This document shows positions 46,301 to 58,600 of a stretch of DNA of 64,000 bases, piece after piece. Source of the DNA: Parascedosporium putredinis (taxonomy: Eukaryota > Ascomycota > Sordariomycetes > Microascales > Microascaceae); contig CASHTG010000015.1 in assembly GCA_949357655.1 (NCBI GenBank), positions 2,108,001 to 2,172,000 of the forward strand, written 5' to 3'. The position numbers and the translations under genes are program-made. Within the stretch, counting starts at the first letter, position 1; every line of letters starts with the position of its first letter. The notes beneath the pieces are model-generated. The model made no database searches, was not told where the DNA came from, and saw nothing but the letters and a program-made list of their open reading frames with translations.

Positions 46301-48270
46301 TTACAGAAAGGTGTCCGAAGCGTGTGTTGTTGTCTGTGTCGGTTGGGCCCGACAGCCACAATAAAGGCCCTGTCTCATCTTGTGGAAGTCCCTGGGCCTT
46401 TGATAATTTTGGCTGGCGGGACGTTTAGATGTTCGCCTTGGGGGATTTCGATTCCTTACATGTACTACCTCGCTACTGCCTGTCATGCCCGTGGCATGAG
46501 AGAGGCTACGAGAGGCATATCATATCCTGGGGAAACGGGTGAAAAGAAAAGAAAAAGAGAAATGGGAAAAAGCAAACAAGAGGATAGGGCTACTTGCATG
46601 GCGTAGCCCATCAATTTATTTCTGATCAGACGCAACAGACCCTTGCCATGGGGCACTTCTTCCCTGGTCTTGAGAACCTTTCCGCTGAGCAAGTAAGAAT
46701 GAGTTTACAAATCTAAATCATGCATGGTAACAGAGGTAGGTCTCTGAGTGGGTTCAGATAGCAGAATGATCATTGATCCATTTCAAGTTTCCATTCCTTA
46801 TATTACCCTCCATGATTTTGGCTCCATGTACCTCCAAGAGAACGAGGAAAGGGCACTTCACTGGAGTCTAATAATTCAAGTTGGGGATCCGACCGGCTTT
46901 CTCAACTGCCTTTTGCCACTTTGGTGTTCCCAACCCTCATGTAAGCAACTCTCACCTCGGAGCTCTACTGTATTAATTAGTGGATGTGATGGAATACGCG
47001 TAGTCATCATTGCCCATGCTAGGAATATCGGGTCATAGCTCATGTGCAATGGGTGAAATGAGATGGTCAAATACGGAGTCCATTGTTCAACGCAACAGGC
47101 TCTAGCCGCCCTGGGCAGGGACCAATATCGGTGGCGCTGCTAATAATTGATACGATGTTAAATTTGTGGACAGAGTCTCGTGGACGCTGGGTGAAATCGG
47201 CCCATCAAATGGCCTCAACCCAGGGTCCCTGAAGTGGAATACCTCGGGAGTGGGGATTGAATCGCGATATCTTCAAATGATCCGTATCGAGGACCCTGAA
47301 ACCCTGAGACCCTGAGACCCTAATACACGCGGGGCCTTTAGTGCTAGACTATCAACTCTGTTCACATTCGAGGCGATTGATGTTACACCACCAGATTGAT
47401 CTGATATGTCGTTGATTCAAGTTGTCTCCTGAAAAGCCGTCGCGGATGCACATACTGCGCGTTGACCCATCCAACACACACCCAAGGGATTGGCTCAATG
47501 GCAGCGCCAGCCGCTAGCCCACCCAGCGTAGATGGTATGTGGAGCTGAAAATTGATGATGGATCTATTGGATCATACCGGCTGGCTCAGTGCTTGTTTGG
47601 TGTCTCTGTGGCTGGCCACCAGCAATGACGTTTAATCTTGCAGTCGCTGCTACCCAATGCTCCAGGGCCGGAACCCCGCTAGGCCTCGCCGCCTTTCGTT
47701 TCAAGACTGAGCATAGAACATTGAACCTTTGAAATGTGGACATTGAGTTGAGCATCACATACACTAGGTCTGAGCAAGGTCTGGCTCAATCCATTATCCT
47801 CACCCACCGCACTCCAAGGACACGGAGCCCGCCTTTCTTCTTCTCTTCCTTTTTGCTCATTTTTGTCATCACAATTCTTATGAAAGCCCTTTGAGCGTCA
47901 GCCTTACTTGCTCCTTTTACCCCGGAATCCCTGAGCTCGGACAGCGCTTCGTCACCAACTCGCTCCGCCCCTGGGTCTTCTACCCCCATATCTCCTCTCA
48001 CTCTTTTAAGCCGCCCAAGCAACCTTCCATGCTGTGAGCTTCGCCAAGGGCCCCGACTAGTCCCTGCTTCCTCCTTTGTCCTCCCTCTCCTTTTCTCCTC
48101 TTCCTACTTTCATTTGGGGCTCACGGTCTCCAGAATGCAAATCCTGCTGTTCTGCTGACTGTGATCCCTTTTGTTCTGACGTCCGGCTCGTGTTCCACCA
48201 TCCCGCGAACCCCTCCTTTTGACCTTTTGACCCGTGATAGCGAGTCCCGACCTGGCCCATCACCGCCACC
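43391..48270. other. Divergent intergenic region between the ArfGAP gene and the Munc13-like gene
   Basis: About 4.9 kb with no recognisable gene. It contains an 8-bp tandem repeat at 47293-47322 and many short palindromes built on TGATCA/TTGATC. The part after 47800 is pyrimidine-rich and likely leader for the Munc13-like gene. Confidence 0.5.
47293..47322. repeat. 8-bp tandem repeat ACCCTGAR
   Basis: Three full copies of ACCCTGAA/ACCCTGAG and a partial fourth copy lie head to tail. The unit is not the fungal telomere unit. Confidence 0.7.
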
Positions 48271-51200
48271 ATGTCGACTGCCTCAAACCGGTCGTATCAA
48301 CCGAGTCGTCACCTCAGCAGCAATCGCATGCCTAGAAGGCCCCGAGCGGCCTCTAGGGCTCAGCGGGCTGCTGTCGTTGATCGCGATGAGGCCTTCACCT
48401 ATGCCCTCCGAACCGCCTTTCTCTACCACCTCCTCCAACCTCGCGCCCGACGGAAGCAATATGTCAACGCCCCACCAAAACCTTTACACAATCGCTCGCA
48501 CTCGAGCATGGGACATCTTGTGCAAGACTTTGTCTCGACTGGCAACACGGGCGGCAGCATGAAGCTGCCCCACAGCTTCCGCGGCGCACTTTTGGACCGG
48601 ATGCAGGAGTCCTTCGGGGCATTGAAAGGATGCCCGGGTTTAACGATGCCGCTGTTAAACGATGCTTCGCCGAAGCCTACACTGCTTTCACCGAAAAGAG
48701 CTTCCAAAAACAATGGACAAGGAGCGCAAGATTGAACCCCTCGTCCTCATCTTCTTCTCGTCCGCAACCAAAGCCGCCCAGAAGGCTGCGGCGCCGGGAG
48801 ACGAGTCCTGGAGACTGCTTCCAGACCGTCACGTTGCGCTCTTCATTCGCCTCACGATCAAGATCCTTCGAGACCAAGGCCAGGACCGTGATAGGCCTGA
48901 GCTCTTGAATAAACTTACCACGCTGGAGAATAAGCTGTTGACCAACGACCAGAACCTCATAGACTCTGGTAGCCAGGGCAGCACAGGTAAGACCATCGAG
49001 GTTGTGGTGCCCTTTAGCTACGACGTCAAAGATATGCCATTGGTACAGACTGTCGCCAAAATTTTTGGCTACCCCGACTCCCACGCCCAGGCAGAAATCC
49101 ACAACAACAAACCCAACTGGACGGAGGAGGCTGCTCTCCGAGACCTCAAGAGCTATCAGCATCGGCTCAACTCCAACATAACCGGTGCGCTTTGCAGCGG
49201 CGATTTCAGCGCCGAGGAGGCTTTCGAAGATTGGAAAAAGTCCGAAGCCCCGCACCTCTCACGCATCATGCTCGACATCCTTACCGCTCGACCAGAGCTG
49301 GCGAAAACGTCCACGACCGACAACATCCTCGATAAACCACTTCCCATCCCATCGGCGAGCTACGAGGAAGACCAAGCCTACGCGGACCTGGCGCGCCTCA
49401 TCTCGGGCAGCGACGAGACTCCCATGTTCGGTTTCGACGGGTCTCTCAGTATGGGCGTGCTCCTCCGGAAGATCCTGGTAGTATTCGTAGCGTGGACGAA
49501 GCAAATTATACCTTCATCCCCTACGACCCTCGGGCGTTCTACAAGGCCGTCCTGCAACAGGCCATCATCAACGATCAGTCGTTGGCGGACCCATCGGCTC
49601 CCTATACCCCCTATCAAAACACTCGCAAGAGCTGCTCATGGAACTGGCAGTCTACTGGCGCATACCGCAGTCTTCAAGACTCATCACCCTCGTTGAAATT
49701 TCCGTCAAGAGATATAATGACGGGGAGATCAACCTCGAAGATTTAGACGCCGTGCTGGATTTGGTCAAATCTGAGGGCCAGGAATTGAAGAAGGGCCCTT
49801 ACATCACCAACTACGCCGCCCCCTTGACGGCGTTGGACCCTCTCGCTGGACCGTACACGACCGCTCAGTATTTCAACGTGCACTTCAAGCACTTCACGAA
49901 ACCCTCCTTCGCGATCTTTACAACCAGCTAGTTCAGTGTTATGATCCAAAGCCACCTTCGATTGCCCTCGTCATGGGCGTCCTCTTTAACCACGTCCTCC
50001 CCGATCCCAACTTTTCTAGGACGCCCGAGGAAGACGAGCAATTCGCCGAGGTGTTGGTCGGCGGGCTCCGGAGAAAGGCCGCCGATGTATATAGATCGTT
50101 TCTGGACCACGAACTACCTTCCAATAGGGATGAATGGGATTTCGGACACGTGGTACGGCTTGGTCAAGCTGTCATAAAGCTCTCCGAAAAGATCAAGAAA
50201 CGTTACAAGAAGACGCCGGAGATCATGGGCGCCAATCCTCAGAAAGCCTTAGTGGAGACGGTTCTGCCGAGCTTTCAAGCGGACGCGAAAGCCATCATAG
50301 AGCAGATCATGGCCTGCGCAAAGGAGCAGGATAAGGAGATTCCAATTGATGAAGGGTTCCTTTTGTATAGGGAGCTTGTTGATCTCCGTCGCATTCACAC
50401 CGAAACCCTCCCGTCTCAGCCATTTGCCTTTGACGTGGAAGACCTGCTGGTCACATTTGTTTGGAGGTGGATCGATGTCATAAGTGCAAGCGTTGAAGGG
50501 CATATCGAGGAGGCCATCAAGCAGGACAAATTTCAAGTCAGACCGGACAAACCCGGGCAAATGGCGTTGGATTCTCAGCGGCACAGCTTGTCTATAACGG
50601 ACGCGTTTACCCTGTTCAACCAAACAGCCGACCAGATTTTCCAGCTGGAATGGAATCACGAAGTTCACTACGCTCGATTCATGACCGCCTTGGCACGGGT
50701 ATTCGCAAACGGCATTGGCCGGTACTGTGAGGTGGTCTGGGAGCAGTTCGCCAAGGAGATGGACCGGCCCAGTGCCCATGAAACCGCGGTCGCCAACATG
50801 ACAGCGCAGGAAAAGTTCTTCCAGTACGCAAAAGACGCGTGGAACAATAAGGAAAGGATCGAGCCTTTCCAGTTTTACCCTGAGGTAAGCTATTCGAGCA
50901 TTGCTTCCCGGTGCCAAATACATCTTTTTTTTTCTTTCCCTCCCGTGTCTCCCTGTGGTAGCGCCAACAGACTTCCTGACTGGCAACACCTGGCTAACTT
51001 GAGAACTCGTACTTCCTAGTCCTTTGTTAAACTTAACAACATCGAATTTGCTATGCAGGAGCTGGACAAGCTTGAAAAGTCCATGGATGTGGAACGTTGC
51101 GCCACGCTCCTTGAACGAGTGGACGGGCCTAAAAGGCACCTTCGTAAGCCAACGAAGTACGTGTTCACGGTGAAGATTATTGAGGCAGAGGATCTCAAAG

Positions 51201-52609
51201 CATGCGACCCGAACGGCTACAGTGATCCGTATGTTGTGCTCGGCGATGAGTACCAGAAGCGGCTCGCCAAGACCAGAATCATTTACAGGAACCTGAATCC
51301 GCGCTGGGACGAGTCCGTCGACATTACAGTTCAAGGACCCTGAACCTCATCGCTACAATCTGGGACTATGATACGTTTGGCGACCATGACTTTGTGGGCA
51401 GGACCTCCTTGAAGCTTGACCCTCTCCACTTCAGCGACTACCTGCCCCGGGAGTTCTGGCTGGACCTCGATACGCAAGGCCGCCTTCTCGTGCGTGCCAG
51501 CATGGAGGGCGAGAGAGATGATATTCAATTCTCTTTTGGAAAGGCTTTCCGGCATCTTAAGAGGACAGAGCGCGACATGGTCCGCAAGATCACTGGCAAG
51601 GTAATGTCACAACCGTCCATCGGTGCTTCCGCTAGACCATACCCGTCGGTCTTCTCTTTACTCGAGGCTAACCCAAAATCTGGCTTTTGCAGCTTACGTC
51701 GTATATCGATGCAACCCTCTCTCGGGAGACTCTTCGCAACCTGGCCAAGACCGGAGGTATCGGGGCATCGGTGACGAGCCTCTGGAAGAAGCGCGTATCC
51801 GAAGCACCAGCCCTACGGCGGGAAGATATTGAGGGGGCTCTAGAGATGCTTCTGGAATATTTCAACGATAACTTCGCAATCATGAAGCTAACCCTCACGG
51901 ACGCGACTATGCTCGCAGTCATGACTAGACTGTGGAAAGAAGTGCTCATGGCCATTGAAGGTCTTCTTGTGCCACCCTCTCGGACAAGCCATCGACGCAG
52001 AAGCCGTTGACACAAAGGGAGCTCGACATCGTCTATCAGTGGCTCCAGATACTCCTCGAGTTTTTCAACGCCCGGGACGCGCACAGCGGGGAACAGCTGG
52101 GTGTTCCGATGGATGTTCTGAAGTCGGCCAAGTGGCACGAGCTGGCCTCGCTTAATTTCTTCTACAACGAGGAAACGAACAATCTAATTCGGGAGTCGGA
52201 GAGGATGGCGGCGTCCACGGCCCAGCGAGCTCAAGCTATGCTACGCCAGCAGGCGGCGCAGCCGAACAACCATAGACTCTCAGCGCCAGCGGCGTTTGGC
52301 GCATCGCTGGGCGGAGCTGGGGCTTTCGCCAGTATGGGCACCATTCGCCGAGGCAAAAGCATCATGATGAGTCGCAATCTTGGTACGATGCGCAAAGCCA
52401 AAGAAGAAAAGCGGAAGGACGCGCAGGCTGATCCGAACGACGATATGATACTCCGGATCTTACGTATGCGGCCCGAGGCGGCGGGCTACCTCAAGGACCG
52501 GCACAGGCAAAAGGAACGGCAGGCGGCTGCGGCGGCGGCGGCGCTCATTGTCCGGAACAGTGTTAACCAGTCCTCCAGCTTTGGACGGAACAACCTTCCT
52601 CTTCGCTGA
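48271..52609 (+). CDS. Munc13/UNC13-like C2-domain protein, Ync13/Git1 type (seven probable frameshift errors)
   Basis: Three exons: 48271-50884, 51020-51600 and 51693-52609, about 1372 residues after correction. The long N-terminal helical region includes MHD1-like sequence (FNQTADQIFQLEWNHEVHYARF). A C2 domain begins near residue 919 (KYVFTVKIIEAEDLKACDPN, SDPYVVLG, NPRWDES, IWDYDTFGDHDFVG) with the acidic calcium-loop residues present. MHD2-like helices follow and the tail is Ala/Gln/Arg-rich. Fission yeast relatives act in vesicle tethering at the septum (Ync13) and in glucose/cAMP signalling (Git1); which one this matches is not settled. One base appears missing at each of 48625-48629, 48706-48710, 49474-49475, 49607-49611, about 49897, 51338-51340 and 51975-51977. 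Adding exactly seven restores every junction and the stop. Confidence 0.87.
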
Positions 52610-55600
52610 AACATCACGTTTTGGAGCGTTGGAACAGTATCACGGGCGCCGTAGCATCGGTGCTACCTTATATATGGGGATCCTCATCTCTTGTTTTACT
52701 TTTCTTTTTTATTACTTTTTTTTTTTTCCCTCTGGGCCTTATTTTACTACTTTCGGAGCTCCTTCGCTTCCTTTAGCCCCTTGGCGGTTCAGTCTTGCCT
52801 TATTATTTCCCCTTGTTCTTTCTGCCTCCCTCCACGTTCCCTTTCCTGTCTGCCCTTTGCCTGTGCCTTCAACTCCCCATGTAGCTGCCCACCCCACCTC
52901 TTCCTTCTCCCCTTTCGGGACTACGATGCGAAGCTCACCTAATCGTTTTGGGGATCGGCTAAAGGCTTTCGAGATCGGGGTATTGGAAGCGATGACTTGG
53001 TCATCAAACTTATTGCTCTCACACGAATTAATGACTACGGATACCCTCTTGAATGGCAATATTCGAACTTCCAATGCATCGCTCGAATTCTACCATTGTT
53101 ATGTTGAAGACGGAGGCAAAACCCTCGGCGTTCCTTTTGACGAGATTCTCATTCTACGCTCCGCCCCTAACCCGTTGTCATTGGCGTGGAGAAGGACTAG
53201 CTGTTAATGTAAGATGCAGACCATTCAACTTCTGAGTACCGATGAATATTGCTATGATTCCCCCTTGCCTACCGAGGTAGAGTGCGCGGTGAAGAAGTGA
53301 ATTTGATGACCAAAGGAGAACTACCAGGTCCAGGTCTGCCGCCACACGCCATCGGATTGGTAGGTAGTCTATGTTATTAGATAGCCCGGTGACTTCTACT
53401 TCCGTTTGAGCCCTCGAAAGGTGGCGCACGCCGTCTGTTCTTACCGCCCCGGTCTAGGCCACAGGGAAGGACCGTACCCTCAAGTTGCCATCCAACAAAG
53501 GCAAACTCTCCTCGTCGAGGGCTTGAAAAGCATCGATTTAGAGTGCTTTAGCAACTTGCCATTCGTAATTGTGGGACTGCGCGTGGAACTACAAGCAGCC
53601 CCTTACATAGAAGGCTTAGGCAAGAAGAACGCGGGACAGGGGGTTCTTCACTGGGTTCTTCCTTTTGCCTTTTCGAGACTAACCATCCAGATGGTGGATG
53701 GATATGTTCACCATTGAGGAGACGCGGGCGGCCTCTCCCACCTGAGGGGAAGGGGAAAGAACCATGTTGTGAGCCCTTGAGCGCACGATCTACTAGTGAT
53801 ATCCTACGATGACCATACATTCCCCAGAGGGCCGTCCGTTTTTATCGCCCTTTTCCCTTATACGAGATTGTTTGTTTTCCTTCTCTTTTATTTTTCTTCT
53901 TGAAATCTAGAAACTAGAGAGAGGTGAGAGCTTTGTTTTTCTATTTTGGGGTGTCCCGCCAGATTTCGCGCCAGCTCGGGAACCAACCCCTCGTCACAGT
54001 CAATGCCCTCGAAACCTCGTGTCGAAGGGGTCCTTTCTAGGATCTAGACCCTCATTATGCCCATCACCATCGGGAACAAAACCCACGGCTCGACCACAAA
54101 AAAAAAAAAAAAAAAAGGTCGGATCCGCCTCGTTTACAGGTCCCCACACTAGCGCGTGCCAGTGCGTCCTGGCACCGGAGAAAGTTGCTCGTGGGGCCTT
54201 GGCGAGCTACCGCTCGACGAGTCTTCAAAAACTTCGAGCGTGGTGGGCGCGAGGTGGGTGGGATTGTGGGTGACTTGGTGTGGGCCGTTGGATGGTTGGG
54301 GCGCGGCGATGGCGCCTGGGCACGACGCCATCCCTCCCAATCTGCATGCCGGGGTAGCCGCTTCAGCATCCATATCATATCCCTCGCACAGAAGCAGCGA
54401 TTTTTGAAGGTGGGCAGCCGTCTTTCCCATCTCTATCAAGGCCATGGGGCGGGGGTATTTTTTTTTTTTTTTGCCACTACTGCGAGACACGCGCACTGTT
54501 GAAGAAGGCTGTTTGTGCTTCCTCGCCTCTCGATCATATCGTACAAGGAGCTGTCTCTATAATACCTCGAGCATCGGATGGGAAAAAGAATGTTGGAAGT
54601 CGCCGGCCACGAGCTTTCAATTGCTCTCTGCCTTGCGCTCCGGGCAGCAAGCCAGAACAAGGAGGGAGGCAGGGGAGAGGAGCCACTAACAAGCTAGCTG
54701 GCTTATATTCCACGCTGCTCTGAAAAGGGTCGGAAAAGGAAGGATCGCTAGAACTTGACCCCTTTCTCCCTCGGGATATGGGGATTCGGCGTTAGGGTTG
54801 ATAGGTGAGCCCGCTCAGTTCGCCTTCGTATCACGGTGTGAAGGCCGGTACAATGTAGAAGATCCCCCTTTCCACCACCCGAAAAAAAAGGTGCGAGGGC
54901 GGCGAAAAGAAAACACGCATCACCGAGAGGATCCTACCGTGGGCGCTAGATAGAGACCAGGTTGTTGATCTTGCGAAAAGTACCCTCACTTTTAATTGCG
55001 GAATCGGCAAAGACCCACTGATCGCGCCTTCAGCCGACTTGGAGTATACGCCTATCCCCGTCCTGATCCATCCATGATGTATGGATGTATCAGCGTTCGA
55101 ACATAGGCCGTATTGTAGCCAACAATCCGCCGTTCCAGTACCATCTTTGCATTCTCCACAGAACAACAGGCTACACTCCGACCTTGGATCAGCTCAAGCC
55201 GTGACCCGCTTCAGGTCCGGCTGTTCTATCTCAGGGTCCTTCCCTGAGTCCTGTCAGGTCTGGGACCAGCCGGCGGGTCGTCGGCGTCACCAGCGTTCTT
55301 CCTCGGAGCGCAGCGCAACTGGGATACAATCACGACCCCCAGGCTGTCAATGCCGCCGTCTCGCCGAACCTCTGCTTTCGCCAAAAGGGCTGCGTGGTTG
55401 AACCAACGACGAGTCGCCCGTCGGTTTTGTCCGAGCTTCCTTCTCTTCTGCTCTCTCCCTTGTTGCCTCTGAAGTCAAGGTAGGAAAAAGCTTCTTCCCA
55501 TACATGTATATACTGTCGTTTTGCCGTTGGAGGCGGCGGCAAGAACATCTAGAAGTACACTAGTAGCTCGCGTAATGCCTCTAATGGATGTCTTCTGGAA

Positions 55601-58600
55601 GCCGCCAAAGCGGGTTCGCCATTGAAAGAAAGTGAGCCTTTGTTGATTCGGTTTGTCAGTTTCCCAAAGGACTATCTCTGAAGGCCCAAGGTACATCTAG
55701 AGATGCATATGTACGGATCCATCGATCTATGGATCCATTGTATCTACTTTGGAGGACGTGGGTCGCTTGGCCAAAGTTTGAATCACGGACATCGGCCTAG
55801 GGCGCCAAAGATCACTTTTCCCCCTCCTTCCCTTGGGCTGGCACGGCGAGGTTTTGCTCTTGTCCGTTGAATCGTCCCAGTTCCCGGTTTCCCACCCACA
55901 GTAACAGCATGAAACTTGACAGTCTCCCAGGGACCTTTTTCTTCTTCTTCTCCCTTTTGACTCAGCGGGCCTTTTTTCCGATTGGGACCCTTGGTCTTGG
56001 GCTGGCAACCTGGCACATGATGGCTGGATGGATCGATCGAGGCGAATCAAGGTTGCAAATTGAAGGGGGTTTGGTGGCGATCTCGCTCTGCCGAGCTCAT
56101 ACCTTCAATCAAACCCGGCGCTCCCAACACAGCCGTTTCCGCTTGCAAGGCTCCCATAGGTTAACAAGCATCGAAAGGAAGTCCCGCGCTTCACCCTCGA
56201 CTCTTTTTTTTTTTTTTTCTTCTTCTTCTTTCTTCTCCTCATCGGGCAGCTCCGTGTCTAGGGAGAACGTTCAAAGCTTTTTGATCCACCTGGCCCCAAT
56301 GCAGAGAACTCGTCACGCCCACCGCAGAATCCCCCAAGACTTGACTCTCCTCTCGGTGACGTCAGTGGCACTGGCCGTTGCACCAGTGGGATTGCAAGGA
56401 GCCAGTTAGCGTCAAGCTGGAAGGAAAGGGAATCCACTCTTCACTGATATTTTGGGACATGATTGCCGACCGTCCGGGGCAAGGGGACTAAGGTCCACGC
56501 CTCGTCTTCGTACTGTGTACGAGTTCGTCTGCGGGCTCTGGACGCCGTCTGGTCCCACTGTTTGTAGATTCTCACTGTTCTCAACTCTTGGTTTTGAGCT
56601 TTCACTACCAGTCATGGATAAGCCTAACCATTCTTATGTCCCTCCCTTTCTTTGGTCGGGGGGTTTCTCTTTTTCCTCCTTTTTCTTGGGTCAATTCATC
56701 CTTGGATCTGCCTCATCACCGCCATTTTCGGAGGACTAGCTCCAGCTTGATCTCCTAATAAGCGGGGCTTTCGTACAAGTACAGTGCCGCGAGTGCTCCA
56801 GTCTGATATAGATCCATTTTATTGTGATTTTACTGCATAGACGGGGGTTCTCTCAACCCCTCGGGCTCAGCGGCACTAATCTGCCAACAGGCACCGAAAC
56901 CCATCCGCAGCTAAAGAGATGGGTGGAGGATAGATTATTCCATTTTGAACCTGCTACTTATTAGTTCAACCCGTAATCAATCGAATAGTTCAAGTACTGG
57001 CCTCCTGATCCCCGCCTTCAGATTGAAGGCATGGTGGTTTGGTCAATCCCGTCGCATCGCGAGCAAGGTCGTATCGCTATGTCTCTGCCTCCGAGTTCCC
57101 TACTGCGAATCACCACTCATAGCTGTCCGCGAGAGGATCTTATATTATAGATCACAATCTAGCTGAGAGAATATCTACGCTTCTTTGCTCCCCTCCTTGA
57201 CCTTATTTCCTGCTCCTGTCCGATGATGCCCTTGAGGTGCCATCGCAGATTTCTCGCTCCCCGATTGTCTCATCCTGCTTCTTTCCCGGCACGGCGTGAA
57301 GCCTAGAGCCGGGCTTTAGCGGGCACCTTTGGAGTTTTGGGCTTTTGAGATGCGCGACGTGCAGGGAGGAGGCCAGCTCAGATTTGAGGGAGGGCTGGCG
57401 GAAGGTTGAGGGTGTTATTATCTCGCCCTTCGAAGCGATCCGCGCATCGGGAGCTGCACGTATCATCGATACTGTCTTTGTAGAAATACAAAGACCACCC
57501 GGTTTGACTTGGCCCCTAGGCCCACACTCTAGGATCCGAGTCTAGACCCAGGGTCATGGGCTAGTAGTAGTCATGGGATGGAAGGAAAATAGAACTCTCC
57601 CAGAAACGCTGGCCTTGAGGTACAAGTATCTGTTGCAGTGACAACCCGTCCCCACTAGCGGCCTGCTAAAAGTCTTGTGGAGCCCAAGCTCGTCACCACA
57701 GGGTTCGAGTTCCATCAAACCACCTGGGGCAGCAGGCTGAGGTTGAATGTATTAGAGGGCCTGACAGCACGAGATCGGGGAGCCAAGTAGAAAGAGGGAC
57801 CTAGAAACAGGAAACCGACCGCGTACTTGGCATTCACTCCCAAGAGCCAACTCGCCATGTTGCTTTTTTGACGCAAAGATCGTCTTCTCTTGGGAAAATG
57901 ACAAGGGGAGGAGACCGAGGGTGGTTGGAATATGAGGCTTAATGCTTTTCATGTGCAACAGGTTGGATACGATCAAGATTCCTCATTGCACAAGTCCGAA
58001 TGCTTTTTTTTTTTAAAAAGAAAAAAAAGAAGAAGTGGCGAGGGGAGCAGGAAAGGAGAGGAGAGGAGGAGAGAAAGCTCCTATCGATGCCTCGCTTGTG
58101 TGCTGGCTCTTACAGTGTGAAATATGATGATAGCCGTATTAGGGGACGGACTCATAATGGGACCTTTTTGTCTCTTCCGCAGCGAGCATCATCTGTATTC
58201 TGTAACTCGAGCACCAGGGGACCTCGTGACGCCTGGGCAGAAACTCATCCGGTCCAGAGTGTGCTGCCGAGAGGCGACAGGCCAGACATCAGGCATCATG
58301 TTGATTTTGGATTGTCCATATCGCCCACCGCCTGTTCCTTTTTTGGTTGCTTGAACCTGGAACCTGGAGCCCGGGCAGCCGTGATCAATCCTGCACGTTC
58401 ACTTGAGTCAACCATTTTTCTCTTTTGTGCCTAATAAGTTAGTGATAGAGCATCTGCACTCGCCGGAGCCTTGCACATCAAGGGAAAATGTGCCATGTTG
58501 CGCTGGGGCGTAGCTAGCGCTTCTTTGGTTGAACTGCCCTTCTTATTCGTCAACCTGAAGGTATTATAACTATGTCGTTGTTACGCCGCAGGAGAAAATG

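Noticed and set aside
47293..47322. Possible interstitial telomere repeat
   Set aside because: The unit is ACCCTGAR (8 bp), not the 6-bp CCCTAA unit, and there are only about four copies.
50249..51334. 361-codon minus-strand frame opposite the Munc13-like gene
   Set aside because: The plus strand encodes clear MHD and C2 sequence here; the reverse frame has no recognisable domain.
2427..52609. Calling the frameshifted genes pseudogenes or programmed-frameshift genes
   Set aside because: Too many unrelated single-copy essential genes are affected, the sites are ordinary short homopolymers, and phase is restored exactly by one base per site; sequence error explains it better.
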